NCBI GenBank assembly: GCA_021800535.1
Contig: JAJYYV010000005.1
Coordinates: 1-64,000, forward strand
DNA from: a bacterium
Lineage (GTDB): Bacteria; Ratteibacteria; UBA8468; B48-G9; DTJG01
Length of the DNA stretch: 64,000 nt
Direction: 5' to 3'
The position numbers and the translations under genes are program-made. Shown here piece after piece: positions 56,202 to 64,000 of this stretch (positions within the stretch are counted from its first letter, which is position 1; each line of letters starts with the position of its first letter). The notes under the pieces are model-generated. The model had not been told where the DNA came from. It saw nothing but the letters and a program-made list of their open reading frames with translations, and searched no databases.

Positions 56202-57188
56202 TTATATAGTATCATTAATATTTTTAAATATATCTAAAAAAGGTGGAGGGATATTACCATTTTCATCAGGAGGAAGTATATCATAGGTTATAGCCCCACC
56301 AAAAGAATTAATATGCTTTGTATAACCTGTAATAAGTTCTTTGGAAAATCTTACATTACCTCTTCCCCAGTCGTCTCCAAGAAAAGTTAAAATATGAAAT
56401 TGGACATTTTTGATAAATCTGCTTAAAGGCAGCCATCTATAAAAAACAGGTAATGCATGAGAAATTTCTCCTGCAGTGTAATCCTCATATTCAGTGAAAG
56501 AAATTACAGGAATTTTTACTCCAGGATTAAAAGCAACAATACTATCCTTATTCCCACTTTTTGCAGATTCCGCAAAACTTTTAAAATTTGGCGCATCCGG
56601 ATGGTTATACATTTTATCTGCATAATAACAACCGTCAAACCACCATCCTGATACAAGTTTTCCCCATCTATTTGACCATTCTCTTATAATGGCTTGCCAA
56701 TTTTTTTGAAATTCTGTTAACCGTTCATCTATTTCTTCAGGTATTTTGTATTGCCCTTTTTTTAATCCCCACATACTTCCATCCCAGGATGGAGTACATT
56801 TTAATTTTTCAACCGCATAAGTATCTAAAACCGGAGCATGGGATGGTAAATAACATATAAGTTTTATATCTTTTGAATTTAATTCTTCTGCAAGGTCTTT
56901 AATTAAATCTCTTTTGGAAAGCCGGGATATTTTTCTTTCAACTATTTCATCATAGGTTTGATTTGGAGAACAATAATACCCGGAATTTTGCCCCATAGTA
57001 AATATTAACCAGCCGCATTTTATTTCAGATAGCTGTTTAACAAAATTTCTAACATTAAATTGATTAATTCTTTTATTCCATTGTTCTTCATAGGATTCCA
57101 TAGGAGAGGAATTACCAGCATAATCTGCTAAATAACAAACCATAATTCCCCATTTTTTTTCATACATCCAATCTGCTTTATGTTCCAT
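56202..57188 (-). CDS. Alpha-L-fucosidase-like (GH29-like) protein
   Basis: 328-aa barrel protein. The start MEHKADWMYEKKWGIMVCY and KCGWLIFTMGQNSGYYCSPN, then SGWWFDGCYY with a candidate nucleophile Asp, are features of GH29-type fucosidases, though shorter than standard (~450 aa). No signal peptide. It lies 38 nt from the 679-aa hydrolase and 20 nt from the large secreted enzyme. Confidence 0.6.
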   Translation of the reverse strand: MEHKADWMYEKKWGIMVCYLADYAGNSSPMESYEEQWNKRINQFNVRNFVKQLSEIKCGWLIFTMGQNSGYYCSPNQTYDEIVERKISRLSKRDLIKDLAEELNSKDIKLICYLPSHAPVLDTYAVEKLKCTPSWDGSMWGLKKGQYKIPEEIDERLTEFQKNWQAIIREWSNRWGKLVSGWWFDGCYYADKMYNHPDAPNFKSFAESAKSGNKDSIVAFNPGVKIPVISFTEYEDYTAGEISHALPVFYRWLPLSRFIKNVQFHILTFLGDDWGRGNVRFSKELITGYTKHINSFGGAITYDILPPDENGNIPPPFLDIFKNINDTI

Positions 57189-57208
57189 TTTGTTCCTTTT
57201 TTATTTTA

Positions 57209-60181
57209 TTATTCAGTACCACCAAGGTATAATAAACCAAATTCGTCTGGATTTTTAGAATCTGCAATTCCTTTAAATATTCCTATTGCGATTAATTTTT
57301 TTTGTTTTGAAAGATAATTCATTGTTGCGGCTATTCCTATCACCTGTCCGGCTTTTGGCGGATTTTGCATTCCTAATAATTTCCAGGGAATTGCAGCCTC
57401 ATAAATAACTTTTGTCTGACCGTTTTTTAAATTTTCTTTTTTTGCAGTAAATTTTAATATATCAGGGGATATTAAACCTATTGGAAATTTATCCGGATTA
57501 AAACTTATAGTTCTACATGTCTGAGGACCTTGTTTTGTTAAAGCAAAATCTATTTCACTATATCTTTTTATTGAATTTGTATCAGCAACAGCATTTCCAG
57601 TTTTTTGTTGTTTTTTATATGGGTCTAAATTAAATGCAAGTTGAAGAGAATCTGCTGCCCATGTATTGTATCCGGTATATGGCTGGGAAAAAACATCATA
57701 ATATACCTCACAGGCAAAATATAAATATTTTTCATCCCATCCATATCTTAAATTTCCCCATGTTTGTTGGGGACCTGTATAATAGGGCGCTCCACGAACA
57801 ACCCATTGTTTGCCTTTTAAAGTAATTGCAGGGATATTTTTCCAGGAAGAAAGATTCCCTGTCAGAAAAGGAGGACTTTTAAATTTTGGAGCTTGCAAAA
57901 AGTTTACAAGAAAGTTTTTTTTTATTTGATAACCATTATTACTTATAATTTTAATTGCTGTTTTATAGGAGAACACAGGATTGACATCTATATCTGAATA
58001 ATTTATGTTAATAATTTTTTCTTGCTGGGGTAAAATAAATACTTCTGTTTGTTTATTTGAATTAGGAATACCTTTTATTCTGACTTCTATATTCCCTTTG
58101 AATGGCTCATTTTGCTCTTCTTGAATTGCTATACTTAAACCCTTTTGGCTTCCTTTAAAAAATGGCTTTACATATTCTATGTTAATAAGAGATTCCACTA
58201 ATACTCTTAATCCTGTTAATCCAACAAGATTTCCCTGGTTATTTATTAAATCGGCTTCAACAGTATATGTTCCATTAGATGTTCTCTCTGGTATTTTCAG
58301 AGAAACATTAAAAGGTTTTTCTATGTTTTTACTAACATTAATATCTTTTTCTATGTTAATACCTAATTCTTTTGATTTAATTATCACTTTTCCTGTGAAT
58401 GATTTATTTATTCCAAGGACCTTACCTGAAATATTAATTTTTTTACCGGGAAATGTTATTATACTGCTGGTGTTTAATTGTATGGGCTTTTTTGCATTCT
58501 TGCCCCAGATTTTACTTGAAACATCTGTAATATAAATGGGTTCTTGAGTAAGAGTAACTTTTAAAAGACCATTTTTTGTTATTACATTTTTTTCATTACC
58601 CATCCAATCATAAACTTTAATTTCTTTTACTCCTACAGGTAAACTAATGATTTTGGGTTTATTTCCATAATTCCAGAGTGCCAGAGTGATTTTTTTTGTG
58701 AGGTAATTCTCAAAGACATATCCTAAAGAATTATTTCCTAACCAGTTTATGGGGCCTAAAGATTTAGTTCCTTCTAAAAGATAGGTCATAGCCGCATACG
58801 CTGGTGCTGCTGGTTTTGGACCGATTTTAGATGAATTCCAGGATACTCCAGGAGTTAAATCATAGTAATAACCATAGGTGTTATTGTTATTTCCTGCTGG
58901 AGGAAAATCAACAACATAAAAACTAAGATTGGCTTTAAATCCTTCTCCTTTTAAAATTAAATTTTCTCTTATATCTCCTGTTGCCTGGGAAAGTTCTCCT
59001 GAAGTCGTGTAACCTGATTGTCCTCCGGATTCTGTTCCATACATTGGAAGATGTTTTCCTGTTTCATAATATAAAAATTCTTTCCATTGTTTTATATCCT
59101 GAACAAGATTGTTTTTTTCAGGAGGATATGCTATATATGGATGAATTGAAAATGCATCTATATATTTGCCTAATCCTTCTTTAAATAGATTTCTTTGTTC
59201 ATTATCTATTTTAATCTGGTCTTCAGTTGGACCAATAACTAATGCGTTTGAGTCTGCCTGATGAATGGCAGAATATGCTATTTTATAAATCTGAATAAGT
59301 TCTTTGTCTGTTCCTTTATATCCCCATGGGTATACTGGTTCCCATGTTATTTGATATATTCTTTTTTCATCAGGATAAATTTTTTTATATGTTGCGGCTA
59401 CTTCAGAACAATATTTTTTCCAATATGTTTCTCCTTGTGGAGTTAATGCTCCTGTACAGCCTGCAAATGTTCCAGGAATTACTGCCCATTTTGGAGCCAT
59501 ATATAAAGAGGGCATAGCATAAACCTTCCAGTTTGTTTTTGTACCTGGTATTTTTATTTTTGCATTTTTCCATAATTCCAGAGTATTAAAATTTCCTTTG
59601 GTTTCTGTAATTTTTTTAGTAAATTCACCTGGTCCATTTGGTTCCTCCTGAGACCAGCCAAAACCGCCTAATACCCATCTTATCCCGAGATAGGACATAA
59701 TATTAATGGCTTGAACAAATCCTCCCTGCATTCCAAAGAAAGTTTCATTTTCAGGATATAAAATTCTTTTTGCAGGATTAGGAACAATACAATATGTGAG
59801 AAATCCTTCTGGTCTACTGCCCAGAGCAGGTAATTCTATCCCATTTGAAATTTCTGCATAAACCCTGTAAAAACCAAGTTTTTGAGTTGGAGCATTATAT
59901 GAGATTTTGCAATTACCTTTTTTATCAGGTTTTATTGGAATTTCAACTTTTTTTATTGTTTTATTAAGGGCATCTACAATATTTAATTTTAGATTAAGAT
60001 TATTTTCTTTTATTCCTTTGATGTCAAAAGTAAGGATAACTTTATCTCCTATTGCAAATGTACTTGTTTGAGGTTTGTTTGTGTCGCCTGTGAAAGTAAT
60101 TTGAGCAAATGAACTACTAACCAAACAGAACAAAAAAATTAAAAAGAAAAACAATAATATTTTGTCTTTAATTTTATCCAT
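57209..60181 (-). CDS. Large secreted glycoside hydrolase-like protein with CBM9-like end
   Basis: 990 aa. N-terminal signal peptide (LLFFFLIFLFCLVSSSFAQ), immunoglobulin-like beta sandwich, a clan-A-type barrel (WEPVYPWGYKG, AFSIHPYIAYPP, MYGTESGGQSG; the Glu pair in EP and TESG are candidate catalytic residues), more beta domains, and a C-terminal CBM9-like carbohydrate-binding module (FACEVYYDVFSQPY). Likely secreted polysaccharide degradation. The family is not determined. Confidence 0.7.
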   Translation of the reverse strand: MDKIKDKILLFFFLIFLFCLVSSSFAQITFTGDTNKPQTSTFAIGDKVILTFDIKGIKENNLNLKLNIVDALNKTIKKVEIPIKPDKKGNCKISYNAPTQKLGFYRVYAEISNGIELPALGSRPEGFLTYCIVPNPAKRILYPENETFFGMQGGFVQAINIMSYLGIRWVLGGFGWSQEEPNGPGEFTKKITETKGNFNTLELWKNAKIKIPGTKTNWKVYAMPSLYMAPKWAVIPGTFAGCTGALTPQGETYWKKYCSEVAATYKKIYPDEKRIYQITWEPVYPWGYKGTDKELIQIYKIAYSAIHQADSNALVIGPTEDQIKIDNEQRNLFKEGLGKYIDAFSIHPYIAYPPEKNNLVQDIKQWKEFLYYETGKHLPMYGTESGGQSGYTTSGELSQATGDIRENLILKGEGFKANLSFYVVDFPPAGNNNNTYGYYYDLTPGVSWNSSKIGPKPAAPAYAAMTYLLEGTKSLGPINWLGNNSLGYVFENYLTKKITLALWNYGNKPKIISLPVGVKEIKVYDWMGNEKNVITKNGLLKVTLTQEPIYITDVSSKIWGKNAKKPIQLNTSSIITFPGKKINISGKVLGINKSFTGKVIIKSKELGINIEKDINVSKNIEKPFNVSLKIPERTSNGTYTVEADLINNQGNLVGLTGLRVLVESLINIEYVKPFFKGSQKGLSIAIQEEQNEPFKGNIEVRIKGIPNSNKQTEVFILPQQEKIININYSDIDVNPVFSYKTAIKIISNNGYQIKKNFLVNFLQAPKFKSPPFLTGNLSSWKNIPAITLKGKQWVVRGAPYYTGPQQTWGNLRYGWDEKYLYFACEVYYDVFSQPYTGYNTWAADSLQLAFNLDPYKKQQKTGNAVADTNSIKRYSEIDFALTKQGPQTCRTISFNPDKFPIGLISPDILKFTAKKENLKNGQTKVIYEAAIPWKLLGMQNPPKAGQVIGIAATMNYLSKQKKLIAIGIFKGIADSKNPDEFGLLYLGGTE

Positions 60182-60203
60182 TTTTTCCTCGTTTTTATAT
60201 TTA

Positions 60204-60214
60204 TTTGTGCCTAA
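60204..60214 (-). promoter_or_regulatory. TTAGGCACAAA motif before the secreted hydrolase
   Basis: Same 11-mer as the korA leader copy, and exactly 22 nt before the ATG at 60181. The repeated distance suggests a fixed functional position. Nature unknown. Confidence 0.45.
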
Positions 60215-60218
60215 ATGA

Positions 60219-60246
60219 ACTACCCTGCGGCAAGCCGCAGGGTAGT
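60219..60246. terminator. GC-rich hairpin after the pseudopilin gene
   Basis: ACTACCCTGCGGC and its reverse complement around a very short loop: 12-13 bp, far GC-richer than its surroundings. It follows the pseudopilin stop. No U-run follows on the minus strand, so it is either a partial terminator or a stabilising 3' end that separates pseudopilin from hydrolase mRNA levels. Confidence 0.55.
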
Positions 60247-60263
60247 CTAAAAATAATCTAAGA

Positions 60264-61046
60264 TTAATAATAATATGCTCCTTGCATAGTTAGCGACATC
60301 CAGGGATAATGGCCCCAAAAATCTGTCCAGTAATTACTTGTTGTCCACCAGTTTGAATTTTCACTGGTAGGGTCATTATTTTCAATCATAAGAGGAGTTG
60401 CACTATTCACATGTCCATCAGCATATAATACATCTGTTCTTCCATTCCATGGATACCAAACATGTAATCCATAGTCAGTGTCATATAAGCCATAAACTCC
60501 TTCAGGACTAAGTCTTTGGCTTGCAAAGTAACATGAATCTGCACAGACAAGTATATTAGCCGGCTCATCAAGTTCAGTGATGTTTATAGGAACCTGCCAG
60601 CTATTTTCACCTAAAGCCTCAGCATTATATCCTATTCCCTCAGTATATTCATATGAAACCGAACCATTTACAGCAGGGTCTACATATGTTGCTTCTGGAC
60701 AGGCAAATATTTTAACAAATGGACCATATGGCCCATATAAAGGGCCTCCCCAACCTGCAGGTTTAGTAGATATTGAAAGTCCTAAGTAGGGTTTAAGTTT
60801 ATCTATCCAGCAATATTCCCCTCCTTTACCATCTGGAGCTGTATATCTTGGGAAAAAGCCATTATAATCGTTTTCATACATGGCAAAGGCTAATCCAATT
60901 TGATGAAGGTTACTTTCATCTAATGCCTGACGGGCTTTTTTTCTTGCTTGAGCTAATGCCGGCAGCAACATTGCCGCTAATATGGCAATGATTGCTATTA
61001 CTACCAATAGCTCAATTAATGTAAAACCACTTTTACCTTTTTTCAT
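60264..61046 (-). CDS. H-X9-DG type pseudopilin (DUF1559-like)
   Basis: 260-aa secretion-pilin-like protein. Prepilin peptidase site [12 protein letters not shown]: Gly7 at -1, Phe8 at +1, Glu12 at +5, then a hydrophobic helix. The C-terminal [10 protein letters not shown] is the H-X9-DG pattern common in PVC-type lineages. It has a strong promoter (61200-61228) and a near-perfect Shine-Dalgarno (AAAGGAGGTG, 61054-61063), suggesting high expression. It may present hydrolases or form a type II-like system. Confidence 0.9.
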   Translation of the reverse strand: MKKGKSGFTLIELLVVIAIIAILAAMLLPALAQARKKARQALDESNLHQIGLAFAMYENDYNGFFPRYTAPDGKGGEYCWIDKLKPYLGLSISTKPAGWGGPLYGPYGPFVKIFACPEATYVDPAVNGSVSYEYTEGIGYNAEALGENSWQVPINITELDEPANILVCADSCYFASQRLSPEGVYGLYDTDYGLHVWYPWNGRTDVLYADGHVNSATPLMIENNDPTSENSNWWTTSNYWTDFWGHYPWMSLTMQGAYYY

Positions 61047-61429
61047 ATTTTTTCACCTCCTTTACACCATTTTTTTAAAAATTTTTTTTGATGCATATGA
61101 TGTTGATTCCCTGATAATTAATTTTGCAATCGTTTTTAAATCAATTTTTTTTGTTTTATATTTCTTCGCTATGTATTCTTTTTCTTCTTATTTTATTATG
61201 TTATACTTTTATATTTTATTTTTGTCAAGAGATATTTTATATCGTTATTATTTAAGATGCCAATTATGTATAGTGTATTTAAATTTTTTTGAAATAGTAG
61301 AAAAAATAAATTGAATTTTGTTTATTAACTATTAACAACTTCCATTGCTATTTTTCACCATTTAAAAAATCTTTCTGGCTGATGCCGGACAGTACTGATA
61401 TCTTTTAGGTAGGCGGCGCTTATAAGAGT
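61047..61429 (-). other. Long leader of the pseudopilin gene
   Basis: About 380 bp without a gene. It contains the promoter at 61200-61228, a predicted ~145-nt leader, and a LacI-type operator-like sequence on the plus strand (TGCAATCGTTTTTA, 61125-61138; one mismatch to TGNAANCGNTTNCA), positioned as a possible roadblock. Nothing else was seen. Confidence 0.5.
61200..61228 (-). promoter_or_regulatory. Promoter of the pseudopilin gene
   Basis: TTGACA (61223-61228, minus), 17-nt spacer, TATAAC (61200-61205). The strongest promoter match in the window along with dnaG. Confidence 0.75.
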
Positions 61430-63100
61430 TTAATAAACAATCTGATATTTAACTATTCTCAAATTCCCAGCATCTCCGACAAAAAGATAATCTTTTCCAT
61501 TTACTCTGGCAATGGCAATTCCTGTTGGATGATAAAATCCTTTTCCTTTAGTATCATCTATACCATGTAATCCCCCATAAGACATCAGTAATTTTCCTTG
61601 TGGAGATAAACAAAACACCTTATTTTTCTCAGAATCCACCACCCATATATTACCTTTGCTGTCAATAGCGGTTTCCACAGGAGCGCCAAAATTTATGTTT
61701 GATGCACCTGCAGAATGCCAGTGTCCTGCTTCCCAGAGAACTTTACCATCTAAAGAAAGTCTGATAACAGAAACAGTTGGGATTGATGCCAGAAGAATGC
61801 TGTTTTTATTATAAAATTGCAAGGAGTACACTGCTTCCGATGGACCGAAAGTTATCCTTTTAGCGTATGCCTGTCCAAAATCATAAAAAGGTTTTATAGC
61901 ACCATTTTGTTCTACTTTATATATGGTAAATGCCGGCCATCCTTGTTGGGGATTTACCACCCGTATGTAGATACTTTTTCCATCAGGTCTTGGAAGAAGT
62001 CCCCAAACAGGAACTCCATCATTATGATACAATGGTTTTTGTGTTTTTGAATGAAATGTGCCTGTTTTAATAATATTTCCATTTGGTTCCATTTTATAAA
62101 TATTTATTCTTATATTACCTTTACTGTCAGGATATCCTGCAACATAAATTTTATTTTCAGAATCAAAACCAAGAGCAATATCCTGTCTCCAACCAGTGGT
62201 AAATCTTTGTTTAATTTTATCTGTTAATGGATTTAAAGAAAGCACAGAACTGTAAAGGTCTGTACCAAACCAGATTTGTCCATCAGGACTATTAACCATT
62301 GGTACACCGGCAGGAAAAAAGTTTGGCCATTGGTCCATATAGGAAGGTGCTATAATTTTAGACAGTACAATTTTGCCATTTTGAAAAATATATTTTGTCA
62401 TCTGGAAAAAATCAGGTCCACCTCTAAAAGCGACATAAATGCTTTTTTGTGAACCAAAACATGCACTAACGGCTCCAGTACCAATTACCATTGAAGAAAT
62501 CAAAATAAATGAATTGTTTTCCTTCTTATAAAGTAAGAGGTTTCCATTGGCAGTCAAAACTGCCATAAAACCATTTTTGACACAAACAAAAACAGGAGAC
62601 ACTCCTATAGGAATAATGCTTTTAGGAAGGTTTGTATTTTCAGGAGAAAAAATCTGAATTCTGTTATTTCCATTATCACACACATAAAGATTCCCTTTTT
62701 TATCTGTGGCAACCATAGTGGGATTATTGAATTTACCAATAGAATTTCCTGTCCGACTGATAGAAAAAACCCATGGATAATCTTTTTTATAGTTTCCAAG
62801 TAATATCACTTTTCCAAATGCAGCAAGATAATAGTAATATGTATGTGGCCAGCCTAATTTTATTCTGATGCTTTTTTCATACTTTCCATTAGAATTAAAC
62901 TTCTCTATCCAGTCGTTTAATGTTAATAAGTAAATACTGCCATTTTTATTGCATGCAACACTAAGGTTCTGCATTCCTTTACCACGCATATCCCCAATAA
63001 TAGCCTGAAATTTAAGATGTGGGACAGTTTCTCCAAAAGCAAAAACCACCCATCCTGTTAATATGGCTAATGTTAAAATTTTTATCTTTTTTATATTCAT
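61430..63100 (-). CDS. Secreted NHL-repeat protein
   Basis: 556 aa with a signal peptide (ILTLAILTGWVVFAFGE) and NHL-type beta-propeller repeats, e.g. DKKGNLYVCDNGNNRIQIF and DSKGNIWVVDSEKNKVFCL and the last GFYHPTGIAIARVNGKDY. Such propellers bind carbohydrate, protein or small ligands; no catalytic motif was seen. It follows the window-edge gene by 7 nt and precedes the pseudopilin leader. Confidence 0.8.
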   Translation of the reverse strand: MNIKKIKILTLAILTGWVVFAFGETVPHLKFQAIIGDMRGKGMQNLSVACNKNGSIYLLTLNDWIEKFNSNGKYEKSIRIKLGWPHTYYYYLAAFGKVILLGNYKKDYPWVFSISRTGNSIGKFNNPTMVATDKKGNLYVCDNGNNRIQIFSPENTNLPKSIIPIGVSPVFVCVKNGFMAVLTANGNLLLYKKENNSFILISSMVIGTGAVSACFGSQKSIYVAFRGGPDFFQMTKYIFQNGKIVLSKIIAPSYMDQWPNFFPAGVPMVNSPDGQIWFGTDLYSSVLSLNPLTDKIKQRFTTGWRQDIALGFDSENKIYVAGYPDSKGNIRINIYKMEPNGNIIKTGTFHSKTQKPLYHNDGVPVWGLLPRPDGKSIYIRVVNPQQGWPAFTIYKVEQNGAIKPFYDFGQAYAKRITFGPSEAVYSLQFYNKNSILLASIPTVSVIRLSLDGKVLWEAGHWHSAGASNINFGAPVETAIDSKGNIWVVDSEKNKVFCLSPQGKLLMSYGGLHGIDDTKGKGFYHPTGIAIARVNGKDYLFVGDAGNLRIVKYQIVY

Positions 63101-63107
63101 AATTTTA

Positions 63108-64000
63108 TTATCCGTTTATAAAAAACTTGTAGGAATCCTTCCATTTAAATGTCTCACCTGGTTTGATTTTAATATTAACAAAAAATTCAGGACATACCAC
63201 CTTTGGAGTGGCAAAAAAACAACACCATATAAAAGGATGATTACCTTTAATTTTTACGCCTGCACCAGTTTTTATATTTTTTATAATCACCTGATTGTCT
63301 GTAGATTTGTTTGTATTAAATCCTTTTATTACAGTAAATACTGCATTTGTTTTTAAAGATTTTGAAAATAAAATCTTTTTCCCATTGACAAACATATAGT
63401 CAGATGGAGAAACTATTTGTGGGTTAAAAGGAAATGTCAATTCATAATCTGTCCCCACCGGCTGATTGTCTATAGAAGTAAAATTATGAGCATAGTGTGT
63501 CTGATAAATTTCTTTTTTCCCGATATTTTTAAGGGTATACTGGTCTATAAATTCAGACTTGTTTTTAATAAGATAAATTTTATGTGTATAGATATATCCA
63601 TATCCTTTAAAGTTTTTAACTTCCTGCGTAAAACTAATCCAGTCTTTTCCATGTTTAATCACCCAGGGAATAGGCTCTATAATTTTATAGTTGCGACCAA
63701 AAAAATAGTTTGCTTTTTTAGTTTTTGGGTCAATGTCTAATTTTGATTTTTTTAATATACCAACTCCTATTTTTAAAAATTCCCCGCCTATTTTTGCTTC
63801 ATTATACCCGGGAGGTGCAGGCATATTAAAAGTTCCCATTCCAAATTCTCCTGCAGGACCTACCACCTGGTCATTTGCTTCAGGACTTCGTGTTTCTGTC
63901 CCGGGCCACCATGGCCCGAAAAATCTGTGGTTTTTATATATAACCTTTCTTATTAATCCTGACCAGTCAAACCTGGAACCTCTGTAGTATCCATTTTTTG
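63108..64000 (-). CDS. Partial conserved protein (cut by the window edge)
   Basis: The frame is open to the window end; the true start is outside. Beyond the shorter ORF at 63866 (a GTG internal to the frame) the upstream frame reads YYRGSRFDWSGLIRKVIY and FFGPWWPGTETRSPEAND. Dominated by beta strands with aromatic residues; it resembles secreted mutarotase-like carbohydrate proteins, but no family is certain. It is the first gene known of the NHL unit. Confidence 0.6.
   Translation of the reverse strand, partial: KNGYYRGSRFDWSGLIRKVIYKNHRFFGPWWPGTETRSPEANDQVVGPAGEFGMGTFNMPAPPGYNEAKIGGEFLKIGVGILKKSKLDIDPKTKKANYFFGRNYKIIEPIPWVIKHGKDWISFTQEVKNFKGYGYIYTHKIYLIKNKSEFIDQYTLKNIGKKEIYQTHYAHNFTSIDNQPVGTDYELTFPFNPQIVSPSDYMFVNGKKILFSKSLKTNAVFTVIKGFNTNKSTDNQVIIKNIKTGAGVKIKGNHPFIWCCFFATPKVVCPEFFVNIKIKPGETFKWKDSYKFFING

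Overview
The window is AT-rich (roughly 30% GC by eye), densely coded, and almost entirely bacterial housekeeping and biosynthesis, with one small decayed island and one secreted polysaccharide-degradation cluster. Lnt (lipoprotein N-acylation), amidase, MurI and Alr point to a diderm cell with peptidoglycan. An H-X9-DG type pseudopilin and large secreted glycoside hydrolases are typical of PVC-like and related uncultured phyla (Omnitrophota-like). Ferredoxin-dependent 2-oxoacid oxidoreductase, rubredoxin and ferritin-like proteins suggest an anaerobe. The phylum assignment is inference only.

Layout. 1-2.4 kb: a PP-loop tRNA-thiolation type gene and an MFS transporter diverge from a structured repeat (copy A). 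2.4-4.7 kb: rpmH-rnpA-yidD-yidC, very tightly packed. 4.7-12.3 kb (minus): purB-folK-panC-panD, then a radical SAM enzyme, two ferritin-like proteins, rubredoxin, lnt and rnc. 12.4-24.7 kb (plus): dnaG-rpoD, an MBL hydrolase, serA, rny, a WecA/MraY-type transferase, pyrF, alr, and an ABC transporter with a TPR partner. 24.7-27.4 kb: repeat copy B, speB and pdaD (arginine to agmatine to putrescine), and a URO-D-like methyltransferase. 27.4-30.15 kb: a decayed island (transposase and YD-repeat remnants, a metalloprotease, a TPR protein) ending at tRNA-Val(CAC). 30.2-39 kb: an Nramp-like transporter and the ammonium-assimilation set glnA-gltB-gltD. 39-47.5 kb: a lyxose isomerase-like protein, murI, queD, purS-purL-purQ and argB-argD-argF. 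47.5-54 kb (minus): korA-korB-histidine kinase-smpB-ssrA, followed by GerMN and amidase genes. 54-64 kb (minus): glycoside hydrolases, a pseudopilin, an NHL protein and a protein cut by the window edge.

The most interesting locus is smpB-ssrA at 49.1-50.3 kb. A complete tmRNA gene, absent from protein-level annotation, starts inside the last codons of smpB, so a mature tmRNA and a complete smpB message cannot come from the same transcript. If maturation occurs on the shared transcript, it turns smpB mRNA into a non-stop message, the very substrate of SmpB-tmRNA. The tmRNA 3' end (T-loop to tail) is repeated in two further tandem ~150-bp units downstream, which looks like an integration or recombination scar, and its T-loop is non-canonical. 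A second unusual item is a ~115-bp dispersed element (copies at ~967-1080 and ~24654-24774) whose long terminal arms differ in sequence between copies yet stay self-complementary.
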